A model generated the notes under the pieces. That model did not search any database and had not been told where the DNA came from. It saw nothing but the letters and a program-made list of their open reading frames with translations. A program made the position numbers and the translations under genes. 64,000 nucleotides of DNA, from assembly GCA_023396415.1 (NCBI GenBank), contig JAEWWJ010000101.1, forward strand, positions 29,421 through 93,420. Reading direction: 5' to 3'. This document shows positions 8,493 to 17,790 of the stretch, one piece after another. The stretch comes from Bacteroidota bacterium. Lineage in GTDB: Bacteria; Bacteroidota; Bacteroidia; Bacteroidales; F082. The first letter of the stretch is position 1. Every line of letters starts with the position of its first letter.

Positions 8493-10286
8493 TTGGAAAA
8501 AATCAAGATCACTGAAATAAACGGCATACAATTGTACAACAGTTTCGTTGCCGGCGCTCAGCGTATTTTCGACAACCAACAATTGCTAAACAAGATTAAT
8601 GTTTTTCCGGTAGCCGATGCCGACACTGGCACCAATCTCGCCTCCACCATGCGAAGTATTGTAAACGCTGCCCAACCCCAAACGAATTTAAAACTTACTG
8701 CCGTGGCCTTGGCCGATGCGGCTATGGCAGGTGCCAGAGGCAACTCAGGGATCATTTTTGCACAGTTTCTCTACGGTTTCAGCAATGAAATAAAAGAAGA
8801 GCAAACACTCTCGGCCAGCGCCTTTGCCGAATACATGAAAAATGCGGTGCGCTATGCCTACGAAGCCATTGCCAATCCGATGGAAGGCACTATGATTTCG
8901 GTGATTAAGGACTGGGCTGAGTACATTTACCAGTTGAAAGATCACTTTGAAGATTTTATTAAAATGCTGCTCGATGGACTTGTAAAAGCCGTTGAGTCGC
9001 TCAACAGCACTACCGCCAAAATGGCTGTATTGGCCAAAGCCGGTGTTGTAGATGCCGGTGCCAAAGGTTTTGTCGTTTTCCTTGAAGGAATGTTCGACTA
9101 TTTCCAAAATGGTCAAGTGGAGGTGCAAATTGATACCAATGCCATTGAGATAGAAGAGGCTGTGAGTGCCATCAGCCATGAAGATATTACTTTCAGGTTT
9201 TGCACCGAGGCGATGATCGTGGGAAAAGATTTGAAAAGAGAGAAATTTTCTCATCTGATGGAAAAATATGGCGATTCAATGGTCATTGCCGGTTCTCCGG
9301 AAAAAATGCGTATCCACATCCACACCGATCAGCCTTGGAGTCTTTTTGAAGACATCTCCGCCTTGGGAACTATCACCTACAAAAAGGTGGATGATATGGT
9401 GATGCAGAACGATGTGGCTTCCAACCGCAAATATCCAATCGGTTTACTCACCGATTCAACTTGCGATATTCCGCAAGAGCTGCAAGAAAAATATCAAATT
9501 CAAGTGGTTCCACTCACAGTGCATTTTGGAGAACAGTTTTTTATTGACAGAATAACCATTCAGCCTGAACAGTTTTTCAAAAAGCTGGAAACTTCTACTA
9601 TACATCCTACCAGTGCCCAGCCTACGTTTCCTGAGTTTGTGAACCGCTACAATTACCTCTCCACCCATTTCGATTCCATTATTGGCGTACATATTTCATC
9701 GGGCATGAGCGGAACTTGGCAAAACAGCCTCAATGCTTCGCGCAAGGCCATCGAAGAGTCGAAAAAGAAAATCAGCGTGGTGGATAGCAAACGCCTAACC
9801 AGCGCGTTAGGTTTAGTTGTTTTGCGCACCGCCGAAGCTATTGCCAACGGCGAAGCCCACGACGACATTGTAACAAAAATGGCAACCTGGACTGAGAAAT
9901 CAAGGATTTTGGTTACTTCCAAAACCATGAAATTTATGGTGAGAAGTGGTCGCGTGAGCAAATCAAAAGGGCTTTTAGGAAAGATTTTAGGAATCAAACC
10001 TATCGTTGAGGTAATGAACCACGGAAAAACCGAAGTGTTTGGTAAACCACTCTCCGAAAAATCGAGCATGCTGATGGTGATGAAAGAAATGAAACGCTTC
10101 ATCGGCAGCAATCCTGTTTGGGGATACGCCATCACCCACTCCGCCAATCAGGAAAGTGCTGAATGGTTTGCTCAACAAATGGAAGAGCTTACCGGACAAA
10201 AACCCGTGTTTGTTAACCAAGCCTCGCCGGTGCTGGTCGCCAACGTAGGTATAGGCGTGGTTGCCCTTTCAGTATTGCTTCAATAA
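8493..10286 (+). CDS. DhaL/FakA-like kinase domain fused to a DegV (FakB-like) domain
   Basis: About 597 residues counted from the TTG at 8493. Residues 10-195 are a Dak2/DhaL nucleotide-binding domain with the Mg-binding motif NVFPVADADTGTN and GARGNSGIIF. Residues 215-300 match the middle domain of FakA (FRFCTEAMIVG, GDSMVIAGSPEKMRIHIHTD). From about residue 314 to the end is a complete DegV domain (IGLLTDSTCDIP, HPTSAQPTFPEF, ISSGMSGTWQ, SGRVSKSKGLLG), which in Firmicutes is the separate fatty-acid carrier FakB. By analogy the protein could bind a fatty acid and phosphorylate it for phospholipid synthesis in one chain; that is inference. The frame is also open from ATG 8418, but those extra 25 residues contain a promoter-like element and do not align with the family start. 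A terminator follows. Confidence 0.88.
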   Translation: MEKIKITEINGIQLYNSFVAGAQRIFDNQQLLNKINVFPVADADTGTNLASTMRSIVNAAQPQTNLKLTAVALADAAMAGARGNSGIIFAQFLYGFSNEIKEEQTLSASAFAEYMKNAVRYAYEAIANPMEGTMISVIKDWAEYIYQLKDHFEDFIKMLLDGLVKAVESLNSTTAKMAVLAKAGVVDAGAKGFVVFLEGMFDYFQNGQVEVQIDTNAIEIEEAVSAISHEDITFRFCTEAMIVGKDLKREKFSHLMEKYGDSMVIAGSPEKMRIHIHTDQPWSLFEDISALGTITYKKVDDMVMQNDVASNRKYPIGLLTDSTCDIPQELQEKYQIQVVPLTVHFGEQFFIDRITIQPEQFFKKLETSTIHPTSAQPTFPEFVNRYNYLSTHFDSIIGVHISSGMSGTWQNSLNASRKAIEESKKKISVVDSKRLTSALGLVVLRTAEAIANGEAHDDIVTKMATWTEKSRILVTSKTMKFMVRSGRVSKSKGLLGKILGIKPIVEVMNHGKTEVFGKPLSEKSSMLMVMKEMKRFIGSNPVWGYAITHSANQESAEWFAQQMEELTGQKPVFVNQASPVLVANVGIGVVALSVLLQ

Positions 10287-10304
10287 CCAAAACTTTATGA
10301 TACC

Positions 10305-10338
10305 AAAGGCTGTCTGTGAAAAATAGACAGCCTTTTTT
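10305..10338 (+). terminator. Rho-independent terminator after the DhaL-DegV gene
   Basis: An 11-bp perfect stem, AAAGGCTGTCT (10305-10315) with AGACAGCCTTT (10325-10335), 9-base loop, continuing into a T run to 10338. Confidence 0.88.
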
Positions 10339-10509
10339 GTTTTTTTATGTAAATGTGACTTTGGACATTGCGGATATGCCGTGAAAATAAATAAGGTTGT
10401 TAATGTGTTGAATATGAATAGTTAATAAATAATAAACCTCAATTTTTTAAGTGAAAAGTTAAACAAATTAATTCATAATGAGAAGGGTTTTGACTTTCAG
10501 TCAGCCCCA

Positions 10510-11475
10510 TTAAACAGTATCCCACCTGCTTGCTTTCCACTCTTTTTGTTCCGCTCTCGAAAGAAATGTCCAGGCTACAATTCGAGTAGATTTATTTCCT
10601 GTGCCCAAGGAAATGGTTTTGATTTGCTGTGCTTCGAAATTTTGTAATGCTTTATAAATTCCTTTAAGGTTAGATTGCTTGGATACCAAAGTTGTAAACC
10701 AGTAACAGTTTTTAGCAAACTTTTTACTTTCCCAAACCATAGTGTGAATGAATTGATACTCACCACCTTCACATATCAGTTCATTGCCAATTCCGGAGAA
10801 ATTGAGTTCAGGTGTTTTTACTTTTTGGCCCGTTAGATTCTTTATTTTTCTTCGGCTTCCTTGTTGAGCTGATGCTATCGAAGAATGAAAAGGCGGATTG
10901 CATATGGTGAAATCAACTTTATCCTCGTTGCCAATGATGTTATAAAAAACGTTTTTTGGATTCTTTTGCAGTTTACATTCAATTTTACCTTGAAGGGCTG
11001 TATTTGAATTGACAATTTTCTGCGCCGATGCAATTGATTTTGCATCAATATCAGATCCAATAAACCTCCAACCGTATTCTGTAACTCCAATGATGGGATA
11101 AATACAACTTGCCCCTACGCCAACGTCAAGACAAGTGATTTTTTCGCCTTTTGGGATCGTTTCAAGTTGGCCATCGCTCAGCAAATCAGCTATATGATGC
11201 AGATAATCAGCTCTTCCGGGAATAGGTGGACATAAATTTTCATCTGGAAACTCCCAATATTTTATTGCGTAATATTGTTTAAGGAGTGCTTTGTTTAAAA
11301 GCTTAACAGCCATAGGTTGGGCAAAATCAACTGATTCTGCCTTTAGTTTATTAAGTATGATGTAGTTTTTTAATTCTGGAATTGCAGCGACCAAAGCCAG
11401 CAAATCATACCGCTCGCGGTTTTTGTTTCGAGGATGCAGCCTTGTTTTTTCTTGTTGATTTTTTTCTGAATCCAT
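10510..11475 (-). CDS. rlmF: 23S rRNA (adenine(1618)-N(6))-methyltransferase RlmF
   Basis: 321 residues. The start LHPRNKNRERYDLLALVAA is the signature of the RlmF/YbiN family (METTL16 relatives). The SAM-binding motif is LDVGVGASCIYPIIG near residue 116, the acidic end of beta-2 is GSDIDAKSI, and the catalytic N6-adenine motif is CNPPFHSS near residue 190. It methylates A1618 of 23S rRNA late in large-subunit assembly. Length agrees with the family (about 310-330). The gene stands alone on the minus strand between two plus-strand genes; 171 AT-rich bases without a gene separate it from the terminator at 10338. A dubious short reading frame ends three bases upstream of its start. Confidence 0.93.
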   Translation of the reverse strand: MDSEKNQQEKTRLHPRNKNRERYDLLALVAAIPELKNYIILNKLKAESVDFAQPMAVKLLNKALLKQYYAIKYWEFPDENLCPPIPGRADYLHHIADLLSDGQLETIPKGEKITCLDVGVGASCIYPIIGVTEYGWRFIGSDIDAKSIASAQKIVNSNTALQGKIECKLQKNPKNVFYNIIGNEDKVDFTICNPPFHSSIASAQQGSRRKIKNLTGQKVKTPELNFSGIGNELICEGGEYQFIHTMVWESKKFAKNCYWFTTLVSKQSNLKGIYKALQNFEAQQIKTISLGTGNKSTRIVAWTFLSRAEQKEWKASRWDTV

Positions 11476-11478
11476 AAT

Positions 11479-11679
11479 TTACTTTGGTTGGCCTATTCTA
11501 CTTTTAAAATTACCGCTAAAAGTACCATCTTTCTTCATGTGAATTTCATGCGTATATGTTTTGGGCTGAATTACAAATACGTTCCTACCAATAAATGTAC
11601 ATCTGTTGTTCGCTAATTTGAACTCAACGATTAGCAATGCATAGATAATAAACAAGTTGTATTCTATTCGCTGCAGCAT
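11479..11679 (-). CDS. Possible small hypothetical protein upstream of rlmF
   Basis: A 66-codon frame ending three bases before the rlmF start. The N-terminal third is hydrophobic (LFIIYALLIVEF) and the rest is basic and polar, ending in KKDGTFSGNFKSRIGQPK. I do not recognise a family. The close spacing is what a translationally coupled leader gene would show, but the frame may also be a chance frame or a remnant; no promoter element or ribosome-binding site stands out. Confidence 0.22.
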   Translation of the reverse strand: MLQRIEYNLFIIYALLIVEFKLANNRCTFIGRNVFVIQPKTYTHEIHMKKDGTFSGNFKSRIGQPK

Positions 11680-11765
11680 GTGTTATGCTCGAGCAGTTGG
11701 TCTCAGCTTCTCAGGTCGCATGATAAATTAGATTCTTCAAAACGACAAGGTTGAACGATAATGGC

Positions 11766-11773
11766 TAAATTTG
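11766..11773 (+). promoter_or_regulatory. -7 promoter element for the membrane AraC regulator
   Basis: TAAATTTG matches TAnnTTTG, 23 bases before the ATG. The intervening leader carries an AAGGAG Shine-Dalgarno sequence at 11784-11789, which is unusually strong for this window. Confidence 0.5.
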
Positions 11774-11796
11774 CAACATATCTAAGGAGTATCTAA

Positions 11797-12975
11797 ATGT
11801 TGGCGCTGATCCAATCCTATTTTTCGCTTTTAATGCTTTTTGGTGCGTCGCAGGCTGTGACAGGTATTTACCTTTTAATGAAGGACAAAAGTAGGCCATT
11901 CTCAAACAATTTGCTTGCACTGTTGCTTTTTGCATGGGGCTTTTCATGTTATTGGTTTTTTGGCTTCATTCACCAGGGCCCTTATTTTAGTGTTACAGTT
12001 ACCACTTTTATCGGGCCAATGCTTTCGCTAACGCTGTTTCCTCCGGTTTTTCTATATGTGAAATACCTGTTTTACGAGTATGAGGGCTTCCAAAAAAGAG
12101 ATCATCTGCATTTTTTGCCGATCTATCTTTATCTGGGTTTTACATTGTACCTTTATTTTGACAGCCATTTTTCTATCAGCGTGATGCGGCATCACGAGTG
12201 GTATCAGACGCGGGCGATAGCGTGTTCTTATTTTGCCACGCTGCAAGGGCCAATTTATTTTATAAAAACCAATCACATTTTGAAGCTTCGACAGCGGATG
12301 CTCAAACAGCATTATTCCGAAATAGAAAGCCGTAAACTGGAATGGTTTAAAATCATCAATTACAGCTTTGCGTTGGTTTTTATTATTGGAGGATTATCAA
12401 CCATTTTTAAAATCGCATATCTCGATCCGTACGCGTTGTATATGGCCTACCACGCCGTAATTGCGATCAGTTTATTTTACATTACGCTAATGATTTATAA
12501 ATATCCGATCGTTTTTACCCGATATCAGCCTGAGCCGGTCATCTACGTTGGAAATCCTTTGTCCATGCAACCTGAAGAAATGCCGACAACGCCAATCGTT
12601 CTTCACGCGAACAAACACGACGTTGATAAAGAAAAGGAAATCATCGCCAAGCTTGAAAAAGTGATGAAAGAGCAAAAGCTGTATAAAAACCCCAACTTTA
12701 GTTTGAACGATCTGGCCGGGGCAATTTCAGAAAGCCGCAATGCCATTTCTCATGCACTGAACGCGAGTTTACACAAAAACTTTTATAATTATATCAACGT
12801 TTTACGTATTGAAGAGAGTAAGCGTTTGCTTTCTGATGAAAACTTGTTACACCTCACCATAGATGGCATTGCGGCTGAATCGGGTTTTAAAACCATGTCG
12901 GTCTTCTATAGGTTTTTTAAGGATGTTGAAAAGGTGACTCCTGCTGTTTACAGGAAACAATCAATCAATAGTTAA
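11797..12975 (+). CDS. Membrane-anchored AraC family transcriptional regulator
   Basis: 392 residues. Residues 1-235 contain about seven hydrophobic helices (for example SYFSLLMLFGASQAVTGIYL and FVTVTTF-type spans through ISLFYITLMIYKY). A linker of about 50 residues leads to a C-terminal AraC-type double HTH at about residues 290-388 (FSLNDLAGAISESRNAISHA, INVLRIEESKRLL, TIDGIAAESGF, SVFYRFFKDVEKVTPAVYR). Membrane AraC proteins of this plan are common in Bacteroidota and are thought to sense envelope or small-molecule signals. The start is fixed by AAGGAG eight bases before the ATG. The next gene downstream, on the same strand, encodes a very large T9SS-exported protein with its own promoter, making it a possible but unproven target. 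Confidence 0.88.
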   Translation: MLALIQSYFSLLMLFGASQAVTGIYLLMKDKSRPFSNNLLALLLFAWGFSCYWFFGFIHQGPYFSVTVTTFIGPMLSLTLFPPVFLYVKYLFYEYEGFQKRDHLHFLPIYLYLGFTLYLYFDSHFSISVMRHHEWYQTRAIACSYFATLQGPIYFIKTNHILKLRQRMLKQHYSEIESRKLEWFKIINYSFALVFIIGGLSTIFKIAYLDPYALYMAYHAVIAISLFYITLMIYKYPIVFTRYQPEPVIYVGNPLSMQPEEMPTTPIVLHANKHDVDKEKEIIAKLEKVMKEQKLYKNPNFSLNDLAGAISESRNAISHALNASLHKNFYNYINVLRIEESKRLLSDENLLHLTIDGIAAESGFKTMSVFYRFFKDVEKVTPAVYRKQSINS

Positions 12976-13043
12976 ATTATTGATAATCCGTCCGTTAATT
13001 AACGTATATATGTGTTTGGGACGGAAAGGAGGAATATAATTTG

Positions 13044-13051
13044 TATCTTTG
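13044..13051 (+). promoter_or_regulatory. -7 promoter element for the large T9SS protein gene
   Basis: TATCTTTG matches TAnnTTTG, giving a leader of about 85 bases before the ATG at 13144. TTTG at 13015-13018 could be the -33 box with a long 25-base spacer. Confidence 0.5.
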
Positions 13052-13090
13052 AAATTAAACCAATTAGTTTGCAAACAAATTCTTTTTACC

Positions 13091-13111
13091 GTCAATCTGT
13101 CATAGATTGAC
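13091..13111. promoter_or_regulatory. Inverted repeat in the leader of the T9SS gene
   Basis: Perfect 8-bp arms GTCAATCT (13091-13098) and AGATTGAC (13104-13111) around GTCAT. It lies between the promoter element and the start codon, so it could be an operator or an mRNA hairpin. It has no U tract and is not a terminator. Confidence 0.4.
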
Positions 13112-13143
13112 AGCAAACAAAACCATAAAAAAATCTCATTGAA

Positions 13144-16100
13144 ATGAAAAAAACGTTTACAATTTTTCTGCTGAGCTTGTTGTTTACAGCATCGGGTTGG
13201 GCACAAACTGTTCATTCAGACAACAGAGGCTTACTGCAACCCTTTAAAGATGGTGCTGAGCAACATGCAGCTTTTGAGCTGCAAAATATGGTTGGTTGGA
13301 CCACACTCGACGTTGATGGATTCAACACTTCCGGCCCCTCATTTCACGCTTTCCCGGGCAAAGGCGGTCCGATGGGTTTTATCACTTATACGCCTTCGCA
13401 AACTACACCGGCCAACACGATTGATGGTTATGCTCCCTTTGCTGGCGAGAAATATTTTATGAGTATTTCATCTTGGGATGGGCCGATAAACGACTGGCTG
13501 ATATCCAATGAATTAGCGAGCCATCCGGGTGGGGTTTTCTCATTTTATGCAAAAAGTTCCTTTGACTATGCCGGTGACGATAAGTTTAAAGTCGGCTACT
13601 CAACCTCTGGAACAAATCCAGCAGATTTCATTCTCTTCAACAATGGCAACCCCATTACACCTTCGACCGCGTGGGCCAGATTTGAATACATCATACCTGC
13701 CGGTGCCAAACATTTGGCCATCAATTGCGTATCAGAAGCAGTGGCGATGCTGGTGGACGACATCCAGTTTGTGCATAATGTTGCTCCTCAAGCGCCCGGC
13801 TCAATCACCGGCTTCTCTGTGATTTCCCAAATTGGAACAGAAATTCAGGCAACACTCAACTGGGTAAATCCTACTGTAGATTTTGCCAATAACACTCTTG
13901 CAAACATGACCGGTGTAAAGGTGTACAGAGGAACGCACCCCATGAATCTTACTGAAATTGCCGATCTGCCTTCAGCCGTTGGTCAAACAATGTCTTATGT
14001 TGATGTCTTGCCTGAGGGCGGATTTTATATCCACAGGTTAGTCCCCTATAATAGCTCAGGGAATGGAATCGTTTACTCTACACCGGTTACATTTTTTGGA
14101 TATGAAACCGTTCCCGGTGCGCCGGCTAACATCACATTTACTCAAAATGAAAGCCTACATACCGTGATTACATGGGATGTGGTGGACTATGGAGCGATGG
14201 GTGGCACGCTTGAAAATCCGGTAGTGGGCTACACCATTATCCGCAGCTTAGGAAACAACTCGGATACCTTAGTCAAAATGAATAGCAGCACAACCTTTAC
14301 TGAAGCCGGAATTCCCACATTCAACATGTTCAAATATACTATTTTGGCACAAACCAGCCCTTCTGCTTATGGTGTGCCTGCTGTTGTTTCGGCTTATTCG
14401 GGCATGAACGCGAATCAGGTTTCGGTTACCAGTGGCAATACAACCTCAGATCAGGTTTTTGAGTTGAGCAGAAATTCTATCATATCGCAGAGCATCTACA
14501 CCCCCGATCAAATTGGAAGTACCGGTCTCATCACTTCAATTTCTTATTTTGGAAATCTGGGATCCGCTTCCACCGCTCGATACAAAATTTACATGAGCCT
14601 CACCAACCGCGAAACATTTGGAACAAACCTAAACAATGCCATTTGGGAATTTTTTGGTGATCAAAAGCTTTTGTATGATGGAGTTATAACCTTTCCAAGC
14701 GGTCGCAATGCCATCACCATTCAGCTGGATCAACCATTTTATTATGACGATAGTAACAATGAGAATGTAATCATCACTTTGGTAAAACCATTATTGGCCA
14801 GTCCGCCATCAGTAAATCCGAGGGAGTTTTACAACACTCCTGTTGTTGACATGCGCACGTATTATGCCAATGGTTATGGCGTTGACCTCAGTTTGATTTC
14901 TACACAACCCGCGTCATGGTCCACTGATGTGGTGGCAACCATTCCAAGTGTGGTGATCGAAAAAAGAACAGATTACGGCAGTTTGGCCGGTCATGTTACA
15001 CTGTTTGGAGATAATTCCCCTCTTGAGGATGTGACGATAACTGTTACTCCCTATGGATCAGGCGTTTATCAAACAGAAACCACTACAACCGATGAAAATG
15101 GCGTCTATTCTATTCCTGCACTTTTGCCCGGAAATTATTGGGTTGCTTTTAGCAAAGATGCCTTCAACACAGTTGAAACAAGCCTCACCATTTTGGCGAA
15201 CGAACAGCTTACCTTGGATGTCGCGCTTGATAATTCTCTTCCTATTTTGATTTCCGGAACTGTGCTTGATGCCTCAGGAAACGGATTGGAAGGAGTAAAT
15301 ATGAACCTGACCGGATTTTCAAACTTTTCTACGATCACCAATGCCACCGGAAGTTATATCCTGCAAGCTTTTGCCGAAAAACAATATCAACTAGATGTCT
15401 TTCATCCGCTTTATAGCACTGAATCATTGTCATTTACAAGCGCTGAAGGTGACTATACCCTTGATCCGATTATACTCAATATTGAAGCACACAAACCAGG
15501 AAATGTGGTGGCTGTGAACAATGAGGGTGTAGGCGTAATCAATTGGCGGACTCCTGTTGGGTATTCCAACGAAACCATGTTGGGTTGGGGTAGTTTCATT
15601 ACTGCCGGAGATGCTTGGGGTGCCGGAGGTGATCCTTTCATTGCCGGAATCAGATTTGAAACCTCTGACCTGCAAACCCAAGTGACTGAAGGTGCCGAAC
15701 TTACACACGTAAAAGCCTATATCGCTAATTACGCCGAAATTATTATCAAGGTTTTTGAAGGCCAAAATGGCGCACAACTGATTCATTCCCAACCGGCCTC
15801 CATTCCAACCGAAGGCTGGTACACATTTGAGTTGAATACTTCACTGCCGATTGACGTTACCAAGGAGCTGTGGATTGGTATAGAATTTCTCCCGGGCGTT
15901 TATGGTTCCTATCCGATAGGTCTGGATGATGGGCCAAATGCTCCCGACAAAAAAGGAAGTATGTTGTATCAAGATGGCATATGGAAAAAGATGAGCCTTA
16001 CCAATAAAAACTGGAACATATACGGCATCGCCCATAACACGATGGACGCCAATCCGATCGGCTACAAAGTATATAGAAGCCCTGCCTCAACAAATGCTTG

Positions 16101-17511
16101 GACACAACTTACCTCGTCGTCCATTACTGCCACCACATTCAGTGATGCAACGCTCAGCAGTGCAGCACCGGATATGTATCAATATGGCATTACAGCAGAA
16201 TATGGGAGCAATTTGAATTCTGAAAAAGCTGTCTCAAACGCCATTCAACACAATATGTATTTTGACTTTACCGTGGTGTTAGAGCCTGATTTTGGCACTG
16301 CATCAGGTGCTTATATTTCTATTTGGAATGACGATAACTTTGCAGAAGCCTTTGTTCCTGCTTCCTCTTCTTCGGTAATTTTCAATGATATTTTGCATGG
16401 AGCTTATAACCTAAGCGTAGATTTAGACAATTATGAGGTTGTTGAGCTTTCAAACATTTCAATTGAAGAAAACAGCACTGCTACAGTCCCCCTTATCCTG
16501 CTTAAAGTTAAACCCTCTAACCTCACAGCTACCCTAGTTGAAAATTCATCGTCGGTAACTCTCGATTGGACGTTGCATGAAACCTATGCCGATCAAATCG
16601 AAAAGTATACGGATTTTGAAAGAGTAAACATAGGAAATTATATTTTGAAAGATGTGGATGGACTCGAAACCTATACCTATAACAATTTCACTTTTCCTGG
16701 AGCTGGAAGTCCGATGTCGTTTATGGTTTTCAATCCTTATTCAACCACACCGCCTGTAGCCATTGATGCGCATTCCGGTCGCAAGTTTTTAAGTGCATTT
16801 GCAGGTCCTGATGGCGTTAACAACGACTGGCTAATTCTTCCTGCCGGAAGTGGCGAGTTCTCCTTTATGGCAGCTTCACTAACGAGTTCGGCTCTTGAAA
16901 AGATACGTGTATTGTATTCTACCACCGGAAGTGAAGTTTCAGATTTTATCAACTTCGGTAGTGTCATAACAGTTCCTGTAGATTGGACCAAATATACTTT
17001 TGAAACACCAGCCGGAACTAGGTATGTTGCCATCAATTATGTGGGCAACGACAGCTACATCCTAAAAATTGATGACATGACCTTTGAAAAGGAATATAGC
17101 CATGCCCTTTCATACAATATTTACCTTGACGGAGCGCTGGTTTCGGCCAATGTGCCAGAAACAACTTTTGAGCTCCAGAACCTTTCAATCGGTACGCATA
17201 TTGCAAAAATAGAAGCCGTTTATGAAACTGGCGTCTCAGAAAAAGCTGAGGTTGCCATCGTGATGGTAAATCTGGAAAACAATAAAACATCCGAATACCG
17301 CATGTATCCCAATCCCACCACCGGCAGCTTCTCATTAGAGTTGGGCAGCAAAGCTACTATTAGCATTATTGATATGCACAGCAGAATCCTCTACTCAGCT
17401 GTTAAAGAAGCAGGCTCAACTACGATGCAACTCGGTCTTTCTGCCGGCACTTACATGATACAAGTGCAAACAGCAGAAGGGGTTTCTACTCAGAGATTGG
17501 TCATTTTGTAA
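13144..17511 (+). CDS. Large T9SS-exported multidomain adhesin-like protein
   Basis: 1455 residues with a Sec signal peptide (MKKTFTIFLLSLLFTASGWA). A cleaved-adhesin/choice-of-anchor-J domain lies at about 41-200 (VGWTTLDVDGFNTSG, GPMGFITYTP, NDWLISNELASHPGG). Fn3-like segments follow, then a beta-domain at 430-600, two carboxypeptidase-regulatory-like beta-sandwiches at about 611-695 (GHVTLFGDNSPLEDVTI) and 703-780 (ISGTVLDASGNGLEGV), and a jelly-roll-like region at 800-955. A second cleaved-adhesin domain lies at about 1150-1320 (FTFPGAGSPMSFMVFNP, GVNNDWLILPAGSGEF). The C-terminus (1380-1455) is a type A T9SS sorting domain (YRMYPNPTTGSFSLEL, GTYMIQVQTAEGVSTQRLVI). The domains resemble haemagglutinin/adhesin regions of gingipains, but no protease domain is present. 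It is probably surface-attached and binds polymers or host/particle surfaces. A terminator follows immediately. Confidence 0.9.
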   Translation: MKKTFTIFLLSLLFTASGWAQTVHSDNRGLLQPFKDGAEQHAAFELQNMVGWTTLDVDGFNTSGPSFHAFPGKGGPMGFITYTPSQTTPANTIDGYAPFAGEKYFMSISSWDGPINDWLISNELASHPGGVFSFYAKSSFDYAGDDKFKVGYSTSGTNPADFILFNNGNPITPSTAWARFEYIIPAGAKHLAINCVSEAVAMLVDDIQFVHNVAPQAPGSITGFSVISQIGTEIQATLNWVNPTVDFANNTLANMTGVKVYRGTHPMNLTEIADLPSAVGQTMSYVDVLPEGGFYIHRLVPYNSSGNGIVYSTPVTFFGYETVPGAPANITFTQNESLHTVITWDVVDYGAMGGTLENPVVGYTIIRSLGNNSDTLVKMNSSTTFTEAGIPTFNMFKYTILAQTSPSAYGVPAVVSAYSGMNANQVSVTSGNTTSDQVFELSRNSIISQSIYTPDQIGSTGLITSISYFGNLGSASTARYKIYMSLTNRETFGTNLNNAIWEFFGDQKLLYDGVITFPSGRNAITIQLDQPFYYDDSNNENVIITLVKPLLASPPSVNPREFYNTPVVDMRTYYANGYGVDLSLISTQPASWSTDVVATIPSVVIEKRTDYGSLAGHVTLFGDNSPLEDVTITVTPYGSGVYQTETTTTDENGVYSIPALLPGNYWVAFSKDAFNTVETSLTILANEQLTLDVALDNSLPILISGTVLDASGNGLEGVNMNLTGFSNFSTITNATGSYILQAFAEKQYQLDVFHPLYSTESLSFTSAEGDYTLDPIILNIEAHKPGNVVAVNNEGVGVINWRTPVGYSNETMLGWGSFITAGDAWGAGGDPFIAGIRFETSDLQTQVTEGAELTHVKAYIANYAEIIIKVFEGQNGAQLIHSQPASIPTEGWYTFELNTSLPIDVTKELWIGIEFLPGVYGSYPIGLDDGPNAPDKKGSMLYQDGIWKKMSLTNKNWNIYGIAHNTMDANPIGYKVYRSPASTNAWTQLTSSSITATTFSDATLSSAAPDMYQYGITAEYGSNLNSEKAVSNAIQHNMYFDFTVVLEPDFGTASGAYISIWNDDNFAEAFVPASSSSVIFNDILHGAYNLSVDLDNYEVVELSNISIEENSTATVPLILLKVKPSNLTATLVENSSSVTLDWTLHETYADQIEKYTDFERVNIGNYILKDVDGLETYTYNNFTFPGAGSPMSFMVFNPYSTTPPVAIDAHSGRKFLSAFAGPDGVNNDWLILPAGSGEFSFMAASLTSSALEKIRVLYSTTGSEVSDFINFGSVITVPVDWTKYTFETPAGTRYVAINYVGNDSYILKIDDMTFEKEYSHALSYNIYLDGALVSANVPETTFELQNLSIGTHIAKIEAVYETGVSEKAEVAIVMVNLENNKTSEYRMYPNPTTGSFSLELGSKATISIIDMHSRILYSAVKEAGSTTMQLGLSAGTYMIQVQTAEGVSTQRLVIL

Positions 17512-17525
17512 TTTAGCGTTGGCTG

Positions 17526-17560
17526 AAAAAAAAAGAGGGGCAGATGTCCCTCTTTTTTTT
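17526..17560 (+). terminator. Rho-independent terminator after the T9SS gene
   Basis: An A-rich lead, stem AAAGAGGG (17532-17539) with CCCTCTTT (17548-17555), 8-base loop and an eight-T run. The A and T flanks would let it work in both directions. Confidence 0.9.
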
Positions 17561-17764
17561 GTTTAATTCAGGATGATGAAACCAGAAGGAAAAGACGGAT
17601 GGATAACAGGATTGGATTTCCAAAATCATGCACTTTACTTCACAAATTTGACCAAACAGGCGAACTAAACTTCATTAAATCAACAAAACATCAACAATGT
17701 GTAGCAATATTTACGTAGAATTACTTCACTGATCAACACATCTTCGGATTGGGGTTGATGTCTT

Positions 17765-17790
17765 CGTGGCGGCGGTTATAGCCCGCCACG
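17765..17790. repeat. GC-rich hairpin, possible interspersed palindromic element
   Basis: Arms CGTGGCGG (17765-17772) and CCGCCACG (17783-17790) form a perfect 8-bp stem with a 10-base loop. The GC-rich core stands out sharply from AT-rich flanks and has no U tract. It resembles the dispersed palindromes found between Bacteroidota genes, but only one copy is in the window, so repetition is not shown. Confidence 0.4.
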
